This document shows, piece after piece, positions 9,025-17,844 of a stretch of DNA of 64,000 nt. The position numbers and the translations under genes are program-made. The stretch's first letter is position 1. Each line of letters starts with the position of its first letter. The DNA comes from Oscillibacter sp. (lineage in GTDB: Bacteria; Bacillota; Clostridia; Oscillospirales; Oscillospiraceae), in contig JAGBDS010000011.1 in assembly GCA_017937405.1 (NCBI GenBank), positions 16,728-80,727 on the forward strand. Reading direction: 5' to 3'. Below the pieces are notes generated by a model that worked only from the letters and a program-made list of their open reading frames with translations, ran no database searches and was not told the DNA's origin.

Positions 9025-10266
9025 ATGAACCGACGCAGAGTCGTTATCACCGGCCTGGGGGCCGTGACCCCCATCGGCCTGACCGCGCAGGAGAGCTGGC
9101 AGGCCGTGAAAGACGGCGTGTGCGGCATCGCCCCCATCACCCAGTTCGACGCCTCCGGCCTGAAGGTCCGGCTGGCCGCCGAGGTCAAGGGCTTCGACCC
9201 CGTCAACTATATGACCCGGCCGGAATCTAAGCACATGGGCCGCTTCACCCAATTCGCCGTGGCCTGTGCAAAAGGAGCCCTGGCGGACGCCGACTTTGAC
9301 CCCGCCCAGGCGGACCTGGACCGCTGCGGCGTCATCGTCTCCAGCGGTATCGGCGGGCTGTCCATCACCGAGGCAGAGCACGACAAGGGTAAGGAAAAGA
9401 GCTGGGACCGGGTGTCCCCCTTCTATATTCCCATGGGCATCTGCAACATGGCCGCCGGACAGGTTGCCATCACCAGCGGCTTCCGGGGGATGTGTATCTG
9501 CCCTGTCACCGCCTGCGCCGGCGGCACCAACGCCGTGGGCGACGCCTTCCACTACATCCGGGACGGCTATGCCGACGCCATGCTCTGCGGCGGCACCGAG
9601 GCGGCAATTACGCCCCTTGCCATCGGCGGTTTCTCCTCCATGAAGGCCCTCAGCCAGGCGGAGGACCCTGACCGGGCGTCCATCCCCTTTGACGCGGAGC
9701 GGAGCGGCTTCGTCATGGGCGAGGGCGCGGGCATCCTGCTGCTGGAGGAGCTGGAGCACGCTCAGAAGCGGGGCGCAAAAATTTACGCCGAGGTGGTGGG
9801 CTACGGCGCCACCTGTGACGCCTACCACATGACCGCTCCCCTGCCCGACGGCTCCGGCGGCGCCAAGGCCATGGCCCTGGCCCTGGCGGACGGCGGCGCC
9901 GCCCCGGAGGAGGTGGGCTACATCAACGCCCACGGCACCTCCACCCACTTAAACGACGCCGGAGAGACCGCCGCCGTCAAGTCCGTGTTCGGCGCTCACG
10001 CCCACAAGCTCGCCATGAGCTCCACCAAGTCCATGACCGGCCACATGCTGGGCGCCGCCGGGGCTGCGGAGGCCATCTTCACCGCCCTGAGCCTCCACGA
10101 CGGCTTCCTGCCCGCCACCATCAACTACCGCACGCCGGACCCGGCCTGCGACCTGGATGTGGTCCTCAATGAGGGTCGCAAGGCGGACATCCGCTTCGCC
10201 ATGAGCAATTCTCTGGGCTTCGGCGGACACAACGGCAGCTTGCTGCTGAAAAAGTGGGAGGCGTGA
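9025..10266 (+). CDS. fabF: Beta-ketoacyl-ACP synthase II
   Basis: Elongates acyl-ACP with malonyl-ACP. The 413-residue protein has the Cys-His-His triad of the KAS I/II group: Cys164 in VTACAGGTNA, His in NAHGTSTHLND and His in MTGHMLGAAG. ATG 9025 is behind a strong AAGGAGG; reading further upstream would translate through the intergenic hairpin. One base separates its stop from fabZ. Confidence 0.96.
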   Translation: MNRRRVVITGLGAVTPIGLTAQESWQAVKDGVCGIAPITQFDASGLKVRLAAEVKGFDPVNYMTRPESKHMGRFTQFAVACAKGALADADFDPAQADLDRCGVIVSSGIGGLSITEAEHDKGKEKSWDRVSPFYIPMGICNMAAGQVAITSGFRGMCICPVTACAGGTNAVGDAFHYIRDGYADAMLCGGTEAAITPLAIGGFSSMKALSQAEDPDRASIPFDAERSGFVMGEGAGILLLEELEHAQKRGAKIYAEVVGYGATCDAYHMTAPLPDGSGGAKAMALALADGGAAPEEVGYINAHGTSTHLNDAGETAAVKSVFGAHAHKLAMSSTKSMTGHMLGAAGAAEAIFTALSLHDGFLPATINYRTPDPACDLDVVLNEGRKADIRFAMSNSLGFGGHNGSLLLKKWEA

Positions 10267-10267
10267 C

Positions 10268-10699
10268 ATGGAGCTGAATTCCAATCAGATTGCGGAGATC
10301 CTGCCCCACCGCTACCCCTTCGCCCTGGTGGACCGCATCACGGACTACGAGCCGGGCCAGTGGGCCAAGGGCATCAAGTGCGTCAGCGTGGGGGAGCCGT
10401 ATTTTTGCGGCCACTTCCCCCAGCAGCACGTCATGCCCGGCGTGCTGATTTTGGAGGCCATGGCCCAGGTGGGCGCCATCGTCATTCTCTCCCTGCCGGA
10501 GAACAAGGGAAAAATCGCCCTGTTCGGCGGCGTGAAAAACGCCCGGTTCAAGCGGCAGGTCATTCCCGGCGACGTACTGGAGATGGAGTGTGAGCTGACA
10601 AAGCGCCGTGGGCCGGTGGGCATCGGCACCTGCAAAGCCACCGTAAACGGCGAGACAGCCTGCACGGCGGAGCTGATCTTCGCCGTCCAGGCGGGATAA
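10268..10699 (+). CDS. fabZ: 3-hydroxyacyl-ACP dehydratase
   Basis: Dehydrates 3-hydroxyacyl-ACP in each elongation round. The 143-residue hot-dog fold protein begins with LPHRYPFALVDR and has the catalytic GHFP..HVMPGVLILEAMAQ block with His49 and Glu63. Length is normal. It starts one base after fabF and is the last biosynthetic gene of this operon. The malonyl transferase (fabD), ketoacyl reductase (fabG) and enoyl reductase are not in this window. Confidence 0.96.
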   Translation: MELNSNQIAEILPHRYPFALVDRITDYEPGQWAKGIKCVSVGEPYFCGHFPQQHVMPGVLILEAMAQVGAIVILSLPENKGKIALFGGVKNARFKRQVIPGDVLEMECELTKRRGPVGIGTCKATVNGETACTAELIFAVQAG

Positions 10700-10702
10700 C
10701 AG

Positions 10703-10731
10703 TTGCCTTTTTCCGCCGGAGTTGCTATACT
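10703..10731 (+). promoter_or_regulatory. Internal promoter before the MarR-type regulator
   Basis: TTGCCT (10703-10708), a 17-base spacer and TATACT (10726-10731) lie 35 bases before the likely start. This would allow the regulator to be made independently of the fab operon. Confidence 0.6.
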
Positions 10732-10765
10732 GATTTTCACAGAAACCAACGGAAAAGGGGCGGTC

Positions 10766-11230
10766 ATTACGCTGGAAATCGCTTTTAACGAGGTATACAC
10801 CAAATTCAAGCTGCATTTTTATCAGGAGATCTTCCGGCGGTTCCAGGACCGGGAGGCCAGCCTCACCACAGTGGAGACCTTCTGTATGGAGAGCATCATG
10901 GCCCTAGGCAGCCCCACGGTGAATGAGTTCGCCACCTTCATGCGCATCTCCCCGCCCAACGCCGCCTACAAGGTCAACAGTCTGGTGAAAAAGGGGTATA
11001 TCCGAAAGGTCCAGTCTCCGGATGACCGCCGGGAGTACCACCTGGAGGTCACCCAGAAGTATATCGACTACTACAACATCTCCGCCGCCTACACCACCGA
11101 GGTGGTTGCCCGGGCCAACCAACGCTTCTCCCCGGAGGACTGCGCCAAGCTGGAGGAGATGCTCACCATCGTCAGCCGGGAGCTGATGCCGGAGGTCATT
11201 CTCCCGGAGCGGCGGACAGCGGAATCATAA
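10766..11230 (+). CDS. MarR-family regulator, probable fatty acid synthesis repressor (FabT-like)
   Basis: A winged-helix regulator of about 154 residues: a first helix region (LEIAFNEVYTKFKLHFYQEIF), a helix-turn-helix (SPTVNEFATFMRISPPNAAYKVNSLVKKGYIRK) and a wing with the family signature DDRREYHLEVT. The reading frame has no ATG near the expected N-terminus. A TTG at 10703 lies inside the -35 box, so the real start is probably ATT at 10766, five bases behind GGGG, or CTG at 10772. Position at the end of the fab operon suggests it controls that operon, as FabT does in streptococci; this is inference. Confidence 0.8.
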   Translation: MTLEIAFNEVYTKFKLHFYQEIFRRFQDREASLTTVETFCMESIMALGSPTVNEFATFMRISPPNAAYKVNSLVKKGYIRKVQSPDDRREYHLEVTQKYIDYYNISAAYTTEVVARANQRFSPEDCAKLEEMLTIVSRELMPEVILPERRTAES

Positions 11231-11231
11231 A

Positions 11232-11267
11232 AAAGAGACACGGACCTGAAAAAGTCCGTGTCTCTTT
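11232..11267. terminator. Bidirectional terminator between the regulator and gluQ
   Basis: A 14 bp perfect stem (11232-11245 with 11254-11267) starts with an A run and ends with a T run, with an eight-base loop. It serves both converging genes. Confidence 0.9.
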
Positions 11268-11271
11268 CTGT

Positions 11272-12213
11272 TCAAAACAGCCCCTCCGGGATGCGGATGT
11301 CCTCCGTGGGAACTTTGTCCCAGTCAAAATCCTTCAGTAATTCCTCCGCCGTTTTCGGCGCCGCCGAGGGATTAAAGCCCGCGAGATACGCCAGCTTTCC
11401 CAAAATCTCCGCCGCTGTGGAACGGTCCCGCAGCACGTCCAGCCCCGCGTCGGCGTTCCGCTTGGAGAGCCGCCGCCCGTCGGAAGTCAGCAGCAGCGGG
11501 AAGTGGTAAAATACCGGCGGCGTCAGGCCCAGCAGGTCGTACAGGTAGAGCTGCCGGGGGGTGGAGTCCAGCAGGTCGGCGCCCCGGACCACCTCCGTCA
11601 CGCCCATGGCAGCGTCGTCCACCACCACGGCCAGCTGGTAGGCAAACATCCCGTCGGACCGCCGCAGCAGAAAGTCGCCGCAGTCCCGGGCCAGATGTTC
11701 CTCATACGGCCCCATATGGCCGTCCGTAAAGCCCCATACTTTCTCCGGAACCCGCAGCCGCAGAGCCGGGGGCCGCTTTTTCGCCTTTTCCGCCGCTTCC
11801 TCCTGCGTCAGAGTCCGGCAGGTGCCGGCGTAGACCACCTGGCCGTCCTCCCGGTGGGGGGCGCTGGCGGCGTGGAGCTCCGCCCGGGTGCAGAAGCATG
11901 GATAGACCAGGCCCTTTTGCTCCAATTTTTCCAGCGCCGCCTGATAGAGCGCCGTTCTTTCGCTCTGGTAATACGGCCCGTCCGGGCCGCCCACACCGGG
12001 GCCCTCGTCCCAGCTAAGACCCAGCCACCGCAGATCGTCCTCCATCTGGTCCGCGTACCGCCGGGGACAGCGGGCGGTGTCCAGGTCCTCGATGCGCAGG
12101 ACCACCTTTCCGCCCTTCTGCCGGGCGCTGAGCCACACCAGCAGCGCGCACAGGATATTGCCCAGGTGGATGCGTCCGCTGGGCGACGGCGCGAACCGTC
12201 CCACAGTTTCCAT
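11272..12213 (-). CDS. gluQ: Glutamyl-Q tRNA(Asp) synthetase
   Basis: Attaches glutamate to the queuosine base of tRNA(Asp). It is a truncated class I glutamyl-tRNA synthetase of 313 residues without an anticodon-binding domain. It has the HIGH-like motif (SGRIHLGN), a KMSKS-like RLSKRN, and the zinc-binding pattern of this group: CFC, then a Tyr and a Cys in VYAGTC. Start at METVGRFAPSPSG (12213) is chosen because this is where family homology begins; a longer frame adds unrelated residues. Its promoter diverges from that of the methyltransferase gene. Confidence 0.93.
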   Translation of the reverse strand: METVGRFAPSPSGRIHLGNILCALLVWLSARQKGGKVVLRIEDLDTARCPRRYADQMEDDLRWLGLSWDEGPGVGGPDGPYYQSERTALYQAALEKLEQKGLVYPCFCTRAELHAASAPHREDGQVVYAGTCRTLTQEEAAEKAKKRPPALRLRVPEKVWGFTDGHMGPYEEHLARDCGDFLLRRSDGMFAYQLAVVVDDAAMGVTEVVRGADLLDSTPRQLYLYDLLGLTPPVFYHFPLLLTSDGRRLSKRNADAGLDVLRDRSTAAEILGKLAYLAGFNPSAAPKTAEELLKDFDWDKVPTEDIRIPEGLF

Positions 12214-12249
12214 GTCCCCTGCCCCCTTTCGACGGAAATTTTCCTCCCC

Positions 12250-12278
12250 ATTATACCCGCCGGGAGCCGCCGGGTCAA
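12250..12278 (-). promoter_or_regulatory. Promoter of gluQ
   Basis: On the minus strand TTGACC (12278-12273), a 17-base spacer and TATAAT (12255-12250) stand 37 bases before the gluQ start codon. Confidence 0.8.
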
Positions 12279-12292
12279 CCGCCGTCCCCATC

Positions 12293-12321
12293 TTGCACTC
12301 CCGGACCATTTCCGCTATAAT
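12293..12321 (+). promoter_or_regulatory. Promoter of the trmN6-rsmI pair
   Basis: TTGCAC (12293-12298), a 17-base spacer and TATAAT (12316-12321) lie 30 bases before the methyltransferase start. Confidence 0.8.
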
Positions 12322-12350
12322 AATACCATCTTTTTTCAGGGAGGCGGCTT

Positions 12351-13085
12351 ATGGAACACTGGGAAGCCCTCTGCCCCGGCGGATACCGCTTCGTCTACGA
12401 CGACGCCCTGTTCCGCCCCGGCACGGACACGTTCCTTCTCTCCTCCCTGCCCCGGCTGAAGCCCGGCCTGCGGATGATGGACCTAGGCTGCGGCACCGGG
12501 CTGCTGGGACTTCTGTTGCTGCAAAGGCAGCCGGGACTCGCCATCACCGGCGTCGACATCCAGCCCGCCGCCATCCGGCTTGCGGAAAAAGCGGCGGTGG
12601 AAAACGGCCTGACGGACCGCCTCTCCTTTCTCGCCGCCGACCTGCGGAACGTGAAAGCCCTGTTCCCCACCGGCAGCTTTGACCTTGCGGTCTGCAACCC
12701 GCCCTACTACCCTTGCGCCAGCGGCGCATTGTCCGGCGACAGCGCCCGCCGCACCGCACGCAGCGAGGTGGACTGTAGCCTGGAGGACATCTGCCGTGCC
12801 GCGTCACACCTGCTCCGCTGGGGCGGCAGCTTCTGTCTGGTCCACAAGCCGGAGCGGCTGACGGACCTGCTGTGCGCCCTGCGGGAACACGGGCTGGAGC
12901 CCAAGCGGCTGCGCTTCGTCTGCAAAACGGCGGGCAGCGCCCCCTCCCTGGTGCTGGCGGAGGCCCGCCGGGGCGGCAGGCCGGGACTTACCATTGAAGA
13001 ACCTCTGATTTTACAGACAGCGGACGGCGCTCCCTCCGCCGAGGTGGACGCCATCTATTTCAGACAACAGGAGGAAACGCCATGA
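12351..13085 (+). CDS. tRNA1(Val) (adenine-N6)-methyltransferase family protein
   Basis: A 244-residue SAM-dependent methyltransferase. The SAM-binding motif MDLGCGTGLLGLLL is near residues 43-56 and the N6-adenine methylase signature CNPPYY near 117-122. Size, motifs and the pairing with rsmI fit the YfiC/TrmN6 family, which modifies A37 of tRNA1(Val) in E. coli; the clostridial substrate is inferred. The start ATG follows AGGGAGGC. The end overlaps rsmI by 4 bases. Confidence 0.88.
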   Translation: MEHWEALCPGGYRFVYDDALFRPGTDTFLLSSLPRLKPGLRMMDLGCGTGLLGLLLLQRQPGLAITGVDIQPAAIRLAEKAAVENGLTDRLSFLAADLRNVKALFPTGSFDLAVCNPPYYPCASGALSGDSARRTARSEVDCSLEDICRAASHLLRWGGSFCLVHKPERLTDLLCALREHGLEPKRLRFVCKTAGSAPSLVLAEARRGGRPGLTIEEPLILQTADGAPSAEVDAIYFRQQEETP

Positions 13086-13912
13086 GCGGCACGCTCTATC
13101 TGGTCGCCACGCCCATCGGCAATCTGGGGGACTTCTCTCCCCGGGCCGTGGAGACGCTGGAGGCCGCGGACTTCATCGCGGCGGAGGACACCCGGGTGTC
13201 CGTGAAGCTGCTGAACCACTTCAATATCAAAAAGCCCCTGGTCAGCTACCATGAGCACAACCACGTCACCGCCGGGCAGGCCATCCTTGCCCGCCTGCTG
13301 GCGGGAGAGTCCTGCGCCTTGGTGACAGACGCCGGGACCCCCGCCATCTCAGACCCCGGCGAGGACCTGGTGCGGCTGTGCGCCGAAAACGGCGTGGAGG
13401 TACTGTCCATCCCCGGCTGCTGCGCGGCGGTGAACGCCCTGGCGGTCAGCGGCCTGCCCACCGGGCGGTTCACCTTTGAGGGCTTCCTGACGGTCAACAA
13501 AAAAAGCCGCCGGGAGCGGCTGGAGAACCTGAAAGATGAAGAGCGGACCATGATATTCCACGAGGCGCCCCACAAGCTGCGGACGACGCTGGAGGACCTG
13601 TGCGCCGCCTTCGGCCCGGAGCGGCGCATCTCCCTGTGCCGGGAGCTGACGAAGCTCCACGAGGAGACCGTCCGCACCACCCTGGGCGAGGCCGTGGCGT
13701 ATTACGCCGAGAACACCCCCAAAGGGGAATATGTGCTGGTGGTGGCCGGCGCGGAGTCGGCGGAGGCCCCGGCTGTCACCCTGGAGGACGCCGTGGCCCA
13801 GGTGCTGGCCCTGAAGGAGCAGGGCATGCGCCTGAAAGACGCCGCAAAAGAAGTCGCAGAACACACGGGACTTTCCAAAAACGAGCTCTACGCCGCCGCG
13901 CTGGAGCAGTAA
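13082..13912 (+). CDS. rsmI: 16S rRNA (cytidine(1402)-2'-O)-methyltransferase
   Basis: Methylates the ribose of C1402 in 16S rRNA. The 276-residue tetrapyrrole-methylase fold protein starts with the family signature LYLVATPIGNLGDFSPRA and contains AEDTR and VTDAGTPAISDPG (SAM-binding region). Usual length is about 280. It overlaps the preceding methyltransferase gene as ATGA and ends at a hairpin terminator. Confidence 0.96.
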   Translation: MSGTLYLVATPIGNLGDFSPRAVETLEAADFIAAEDTRVSVKLLNHFNIKKPLVSYHEHNHVTAGQAILARLLAGESCALVTDAGTPAISDPGEDLVRLCAENGVEVLSIPGCCAAVNALAVSGLPTGRFTFEGFLTVNKKSRRERLENLKDEERTMIFHEAPHKLRTTLEDLCAAFGPERRISLCRELTKLHEETVRTTLGEAVAYYAENTPKGEYVLVVAGAESAEAPAVTLEDAVAQVLALKEQGMRLKDAAKEVAEHTGLSKNELYAAALEQ

Positions 13913-13917
13913 AAAAC

Positions 13918-13948
13918 AACACGGGAAGCAGCGACCGCTTCCCGTGTT
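13918..13948. terminator. Terminator shared by rsmI and the XRE regulator
   Basis: A 12 bp stem (13918-13929 with 13937-13948) with a seven-base loop. On the minus strand the T run is GTTGTTTTTT; on the plus strand a shorter TTTT follows. The stop codon of the XRE gene lies in the stem. Confidence 0.8.
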
Positions 13949-14153
13949 ATGTTTTGTCAGGAGTAAATTGGATAATATCCGAAATATCACATTGCAGCAT
14001 ATTGCAGAGGTCATTCAGCGTATTCAGTGTGACACTCCGGTTTTTCCGCAGTGCGTCCAGTGTCCCTGTGCTGACCCCATACTCTTTGATCAAAGCGTAT
14101 TGGGATATGTTTTTTCGTTTTAAAGTCTCCCACAGTGGTTCAAACGTAATCAT
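13947..14153 (-). CDS. Small XRE-type (Cro/CI) transcriptional regulator
   Basis: A 68-residue single-domain helix-turn-helix protein of the type LWETLKRKNISQYALIKEYGVSTGTLDALRKNRSV, common in Firmicutes. The start at 14153 is chosen because the conserved domain begins with MITFEPLW; the longer frame reaches into other genes. It diverges from the small gene at 14256 and from a perfect palindrome in that promoter, which may be its operator (inference). Confidence 0.88.
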   Translation of the reverse strand: MITFEPLWETLKRKNISQYALIKEYGVSTGTLDALRKNRSVTLNTLNDLCNMLQCDISDIIQFTPDKT

Positions 14154-14196
14154 ACCCACACCTGCCTTGCATTTAGCATATCCGAAAATGCAAGTC

Positions 14197-14225
14197 TTGA
14201 ATAATGCCGAATATTCGGCTATAAT
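14197..14225 (+). promoter_or_regulatory. Promoter with a palindromic operator candidate
   Basis: TTGAAT (14197-14202), a 17-base spacer and TATAAT (14220-14225). The spacer holds the perfect palindrome GCCGAATATTCGGC (14206-14219), well placed for a repressor, most simply the divergent XRE protein. Confidence 0.65.
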
Positions 14226-14255
14226 CATTGAAAAAGCAGGAAAGGGAAAAGGACC

Positions 14256-14441
14256 ATGCCAGACTATCAGGAAATGTACCTGCACCTGATGCGGGAGACG
14301 GAAAAAGCCATCCGCATCCTGGTGAAAGCCCAGCAGGACTGCGAAGAGCTGTACCTTCGGGAGAGCGGTCCGGCTCTGCGGGTCCTCCCGTCGGTCGGTG
14401 GGCACACAGAACACCCGGAAAAATCCACTTCGGCGGAATAA
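14256..14441 (+). CDS. Small hypothetical protein, 61 residues
   Basis: The frame begins MPDYQEMYLHLMRETEKAIRI and has a consensus promoter upstream (14197-14225) and a purine-rich ribosome binding site (GGAAAGGGAAAAGG) before its ATG. The first 40 residues look like an amphipathic helical pair; the tail is polar. No known domain is recognised. It is probably real because promoter, binding site and frame agree. The divergent XRE gene may control it. Confidence 0.6.
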   Translation: MPDYQEMYLHLMRETEKAIRILVKAQQDCEELYLRESGPALRVLPSVGGHTEHPEKSTSAE

Positions 14442-14508
14442 CACACCGCTCATAATTTTCCTGTTTGCGGACACCCTATGGACAACCCACAAAAGCGAGG
14501 TGTCCTCC

Positions 14509-15525
14509 ATGAACGAAAAACGTGTCGGCAAACGCACCATCGCCCTGTCCCATCCCCCCTCCGTCATCTCCTACGCCAACATCGGCGGCAACCAGGAGAG
14601 CAAGGGGCCCCTGTCCTCCTACTTCGATGAGCTGTCTGAGGATTCCTTCTTCGGTGAAAAGACCTGGGAGAAGGCGGAGTCCACCATGCAGAAAAAGGTG
14701 GTCCAGCGGGCCATGGACCAGGCCAGGCTGAAGCCCGGCGACCTGGACTATATCTGCGCCGGGGACCTGCTGAACCAGTGCATCGGCTCCTCCTTCGGCC
14801 TGCGGGACTTCGGCATCCCCTTTTACGGCCTGTACGGCGCCTGCTCCACCATGGGCGAGTCGCTGTCCCTGGCGGCCATGCTCATCGACGGCGGCTACGC
14901 CAGCAGGGTCGCCGCCGTCACCAGCTCCCATTTCTGCACCGCCGAGCGGCAGTACCGGATGCCGGTGCCCTACGGCAACCAGCGGCCTCCCACGGCCCAG
15001 TGGACCGCCACCGCCGCCGGATGCACCATCCTGGCAGAGGACGGCCCCGGACCCTATATCACCCACGTCACCTGCGGCAAGATCGTGGACCGGGGCGTCA
15101 GCGACGTGAACAACATGGGGGCGGCCATGGCCCCCGCCGCCTACGATACCCTCTCCGCCTTTTTCCGGGACACAGGGACAAAGCCCCAGGACTATGACCT
15201 GGTGGTCACCGGCGACCTGGGGGAGCTGGGCCACGCCATCGTCCGGGACTTCTTCTCCCGGGACGGCGTGGACCTGGGGGAGAATTTCCAGGACTGCGGA
15301 TTGCTGCTCTACGACCGCCAGGCCCAGGATATGCACGCCGGAGCCTCCGGCTGTGGCTGCTCCGCCTCGGTGCTCAACGGCTACCTCCTCTCCGGCCTGC
15401 GGTCCGGGCGGTGGAAGCGCATCGTCTTCGCCCCCACCGGGGCGCTGCTGTCCCCCACCTCCAGTTTCCAGGGGGAGTCCATCCCCGGTATCTGCCATGC
15501 GGTCTGTATCTCCACCGAAAAATAA
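14509..15525 (+). CDS. spoVAD: Stage V sporulation protein AD
   Basis: Thiolase-fold protein that binds dipicolinic acid and takes part in its movement across the inner spore membrane. The 338-residue product has the family start (KRTIALSHPPSVISYANIGG...) and the segments CAGDLLNQCIGSSFGLR, YGACSTMGESL and SSHFCTAERQYR. ATG 14509 is used because the homologous N-terminus starts there. spoVAC and spoVAE are not adjacent; spoVAE is 10.7 kb away, beyond the nitrogen genes. Confidence 0.95.
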   Translation: MNEKRVGKRTIALSHPPSVISYANIGGNQESKGPLSSYFDELSEDSFFGEKTWEKAESTMQKKVVQRAMDQARLKPGDLDYICAGDLLNQCIGSSFGLRDFGIPFYGLYGACSTMGESLSLAAMLIDGGYASRVAAVTSSHFCTAERQYRMPVPYGNQRPPTAQWTATAAGCTILAEDGPGPYITHVTCGKIVDRGVSDVNNMGAAMAPAAYDTLSAFFRDTGTKPQDYDLVVTGDLGELGHAIVRDFFSRDGVDLGENFQDCGLLLYDRQAQDMHAGASGCGCSASVLNGYLLSGLRSGRWKRIVFAPTGALLSPTSSFQGESIPGICHAVCISTEK

Positions 15526-15650
15526 TGTGCGCCTAAGAAAAACAACCGTTTCCCGTATGGAAATTGCACAAAGGTTTTTTTCCTGCACGAACCGCATTTA
15601 GAAGAGTTCCCGAAATCTGCCGAAAGCCCGCCCTTCCACGGTCAAAACCG

Positions 15651-15680
15651 TTGACAGGACGGGTTTTTTGCACGTATAAT
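15651..15680 (+). promoter_or_regulatory. Promoter of glnA
   Basis: A perfect TTGACA (15651-15656), an 18-base spacer and a perfect TATAAT (15675-15680). The transcript would have a leader of about 110 bases with a T run near 15730; no recognisable riboswitch was found. The rest of the 275-base spoVAD-glnA gap shows no gene. Confidence 0.85.
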
Positions 15681-15800
15681 TCGAAAGTAGAGAGAGCAAA
15701 GGCGCCCCCTCTTGGGTCGTCCGCGCTCATTTTTTGTACCCTTTTCTAATATGCTTTAAAGTAATAAATTACAGATTTCCATACGGAAAGGAGACTGTTC

Positions 15801-17132
15801 ATGGGCAGATACACCAAGGAGGACATCCTCCGCCTGGTCGAAGACGAGGACATCCAGTTCATCCGGATGCAGTTCACCGATATTTTCGGCCAGCTCAAAA
15901 ACGTGGCCATCACCGCCTCCCAGATCCAGCGGGCGCTGGACAATGAGATCATGATGGACGGCAGCTCCATCGAGGGCTTCGTCCGCATCGAGGAATCCGA
16001 CCAGTACCTCTACCCTGACCTGGACACCTTCGCCATCCTGCCTTGGCGGCCCCAGTACGGCAAGGTGGCCCGGCTCATCTGCGAGGTCCACAACCCCGAC
16101 GGCACCCCCTTTGCCGGCGATCCCCGGAACGTGCTGAAGCGGGTGCTGAAGCGGGCCGAGGATATGGGCTACACCTTCAACGCCGGCCCGGAGCTGGAGT
16201 TCTTCCTGTTCCAGACGGACGAGGACGGCCGCCCCACCACCCGCACCAGCGACGAGGCGGGCTATTTCGATCTGGGCCCCCTGGACCACGGCGAGAGCAC
16301 CCGCCGGGAGATCTGCCTCTCCCTGGAGGAGATGGGCTTTGAGATCGAGGCCAGTCACCACGAGGTAGCCGCCGGACAGCACGAGATCGACTTCAAGTAT
16401 GCCGACGCCCTCCGGGCCGCCGACAACATCATGACCTTCAAGCTGGCGGTCAAGACCCTGGCCCAGAAAAACGGCCTCCACGCCACCTTCATGCCCAAGC
16501 CCGTGCCCGGCACGGCAGGAAGCGGTATGCACATCAACATGTCGCTGTTCAAGGACGGGAAAAACGCCTTCTTTGACCCCGGCGCCCCCAGCCAGCTCTC
16601 CCCCCTGGCCTACCAGTTCATTGCGGGCCTGCTGGCCCACGTCCAGGGCTTCTGCGCCCTGACCAATCCCCTGGTGAACTCCTACAAGCGGCTGGTGCCG
16701 GGCTATGAGGCCCCCTGCTACGCCGCCTGGTCCTCCTCCAACCGCTCCGCCCTCATCCGCATCCCGGCCCCCCGGGGCCAGGGCACCCGGGTGGAGCTGC
16801 GGAGCCCGGACCCCTCCTGCAACCCCTACCTGGTGTTCGCCGCCTGCCTGGCCGCCGGACTGGACGGCATCGAGCGGGGGCTGACCCCGCCGCCGGAGAT
16901 CGCGGAGAACATCTATGCCATGACTCCCGACGCCCGGGCCGCCCGGGGCATTGAGAGCCTGCCCGGCACCCTGGTGGCCGCCATCCGGGCCATGGAGGCG
17001 GACAGCGTGGTACTGGACGCCCTGGGTCCCCACACCTCCGCCCAGTATATCAACGGCAAGCTGCGGGAGTGGGAGGAATACCGCACCCAGGTCTCCCAGT
17101 GGGAGCTGGAGAAATACCTGGTGACCTACTAA
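15801..17132 (+). CDS. glnA: Glutamine synthetase, type I
   Basis: Makes glutamine from glutamate, ammonia and ATP. The 443-residue protein has the beta-grasp N-terminus ([23 protein letters not shown]), the metal-binding GPELEFFLF segment, the ATP motif [17 protein letters not shown] and the [24 protein letters not shown] block. Length matches the GSI-alpha form of Firmicutes (about 444). ATG 15801 follows AAAGGAGAC. It heads a nitrogen assimilation block with an ANTAR regulator, GOGAT and Amt-PII. Confidence 0.97.
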   Translation: MGRYTKEDILRLVEDEDIQFIRMQFTDIFGQLKNVAITASQIQRALDNEIMMDGSSIEGFVRIEESDQYLYPDLDTFAILPWRPQYGKVARLICEVHNPDGTPFAGDPRNVLKRVLKRAEDMGYTFNAGPELEFFLFQTDEDGRPTTRTSDEAGYFDLGPLDHGESTRREICLSLEEMGFEIEASHHEVAAGQHEIDFKYADALRAADNIMTFKLAVKTLAQKNGLHATFMPKPVPGTAGSGMHINMSLFKDGKNAFFDPGAPSQLSPLAYQFIAGLLAHVQGFCALTNPLVNSYKRLVPGYEAPCYAAWSSSNRSALIRIPAPRGQGTRVELRSPDPSCNPYLVFAACLAAGLDGIERGLTPPPEIAENIYAMTPDARAARGIESLPGTLVAAIRAMEADSVVLDALGPHTSAQYINGKLREWEEYRTQVSQWELEKYLVTY

Positions 17133-17290
17133 AAGCGTTTCAGGCAGGCGATTCTCATGCGGGGCCCCCGCCGGAACCCAGCGAAAGCGGTTCCGGTGGG
17201 GAGAGGAAAAAAGCGCATGGGAGAATAAGGCACGTCGCGCCTACGGCGGGCCGTTTCGGACAGGCGATTTTTGACGAGGAGTGAAGCCAT

Positions 17291-17830
17291 ATGGACAGGA
17301 TCGTGGTAGCCTTTGCCAATGAAGAGGCCCAGCGCCGCATCCTGCGCCTGCTGGTATCCGACGGCTGGGAGCCCGCCGCCTGCTGTACCTCCGGCGCCGA
17401 GGCCATCCGGGCCTGCCGGAAGCTGGGCAGCGCCATCGTGGTCTGCGGCTTCAAGTTCCGGGACATGACCGCCACGGACCTAGCCGCCGACCTGCGGGGC
17501 ACCGCCGTGCTGCTGGTGGTGTCCTCCGCCGTGAACCTGGACATGTGCGAGGGGGAAAACCTCTACAAGCTGGCGACCCCCGCCGCCCGGTCCGACTTCT
17601 TCGCAAGCCTCGATATGCTCCGGCGGTTCGAGGAAAAGAACCTCCACCACCCGCCTCCCAAACGGAAAGAGGAGGAGCAGAAGCTCATCCGCACCGCCAA
17701 GGAACTGCTGATGGACGTCAACCGCATGACGGAGGCGGAAGCCCACCGCTTTTTGCAAAAGCGCAGCATGGACAGCGGTATGAAGCTGGCGGAAATGGCC
17801 CAATACATCATCGACTCCTATACGAAGTAA
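17291..17830 (+). CDS. ANTAR-domain response regulator (putative antiterminator)
   Basis: A 179-residue protein with an N-terminal receiver-like domain (about 1-115) and a C-terminal ANTAR helix bundle (about 125-179: KLIRTAKELLMDVNRMTEAEAHRFLQKRSMDSGMKLAEMAQYII). ANTAR proteins bind paired hexaloop RNA hairpins and prevent transcription termination (family knowledge). The receiver region lacks an obvious acidic pocket, so phosphorylation is doubtful. Its position between glnA and gltB suggests control of nitrogen genes. A hairpin (about 17162-17199) lies in the gap after glnA. Confidence 0.88.
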   Translation: MDRIVVAFANEEAQRRILRLLVSDGWEPAACCTSGAEAIRACRKLGSAIVVCGFKFRDMTATDLAADLRGTAVLLVVSSAVNLDMCEGENLYKLATPAARSDFFASLDMLRRFEEKNLHHPPPKRKEEEQKLIRTAKELLMDVNRMTEAEAHRFLQKRSMDSGMKLAEMAQYIIDSYTK

Positions 17831-17844
17831 AGAGGGGACTGCGC

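Noticed and set aside
13947-14567. A 206-residue version of the small XRE protein
   Set aside because: The extra N-terminal part covers the divergent small gene, its promoter and the spoVAD start region, and has no known sequence; the conserved domain starts at 14153.
15681-15800. A glutamine riboswitch in the glnA leader
   Set aside because: The leader does not show the paired-loop layout of the glnA RNA motif; only a weak GAGC/GCTC stem before a T run is visible.
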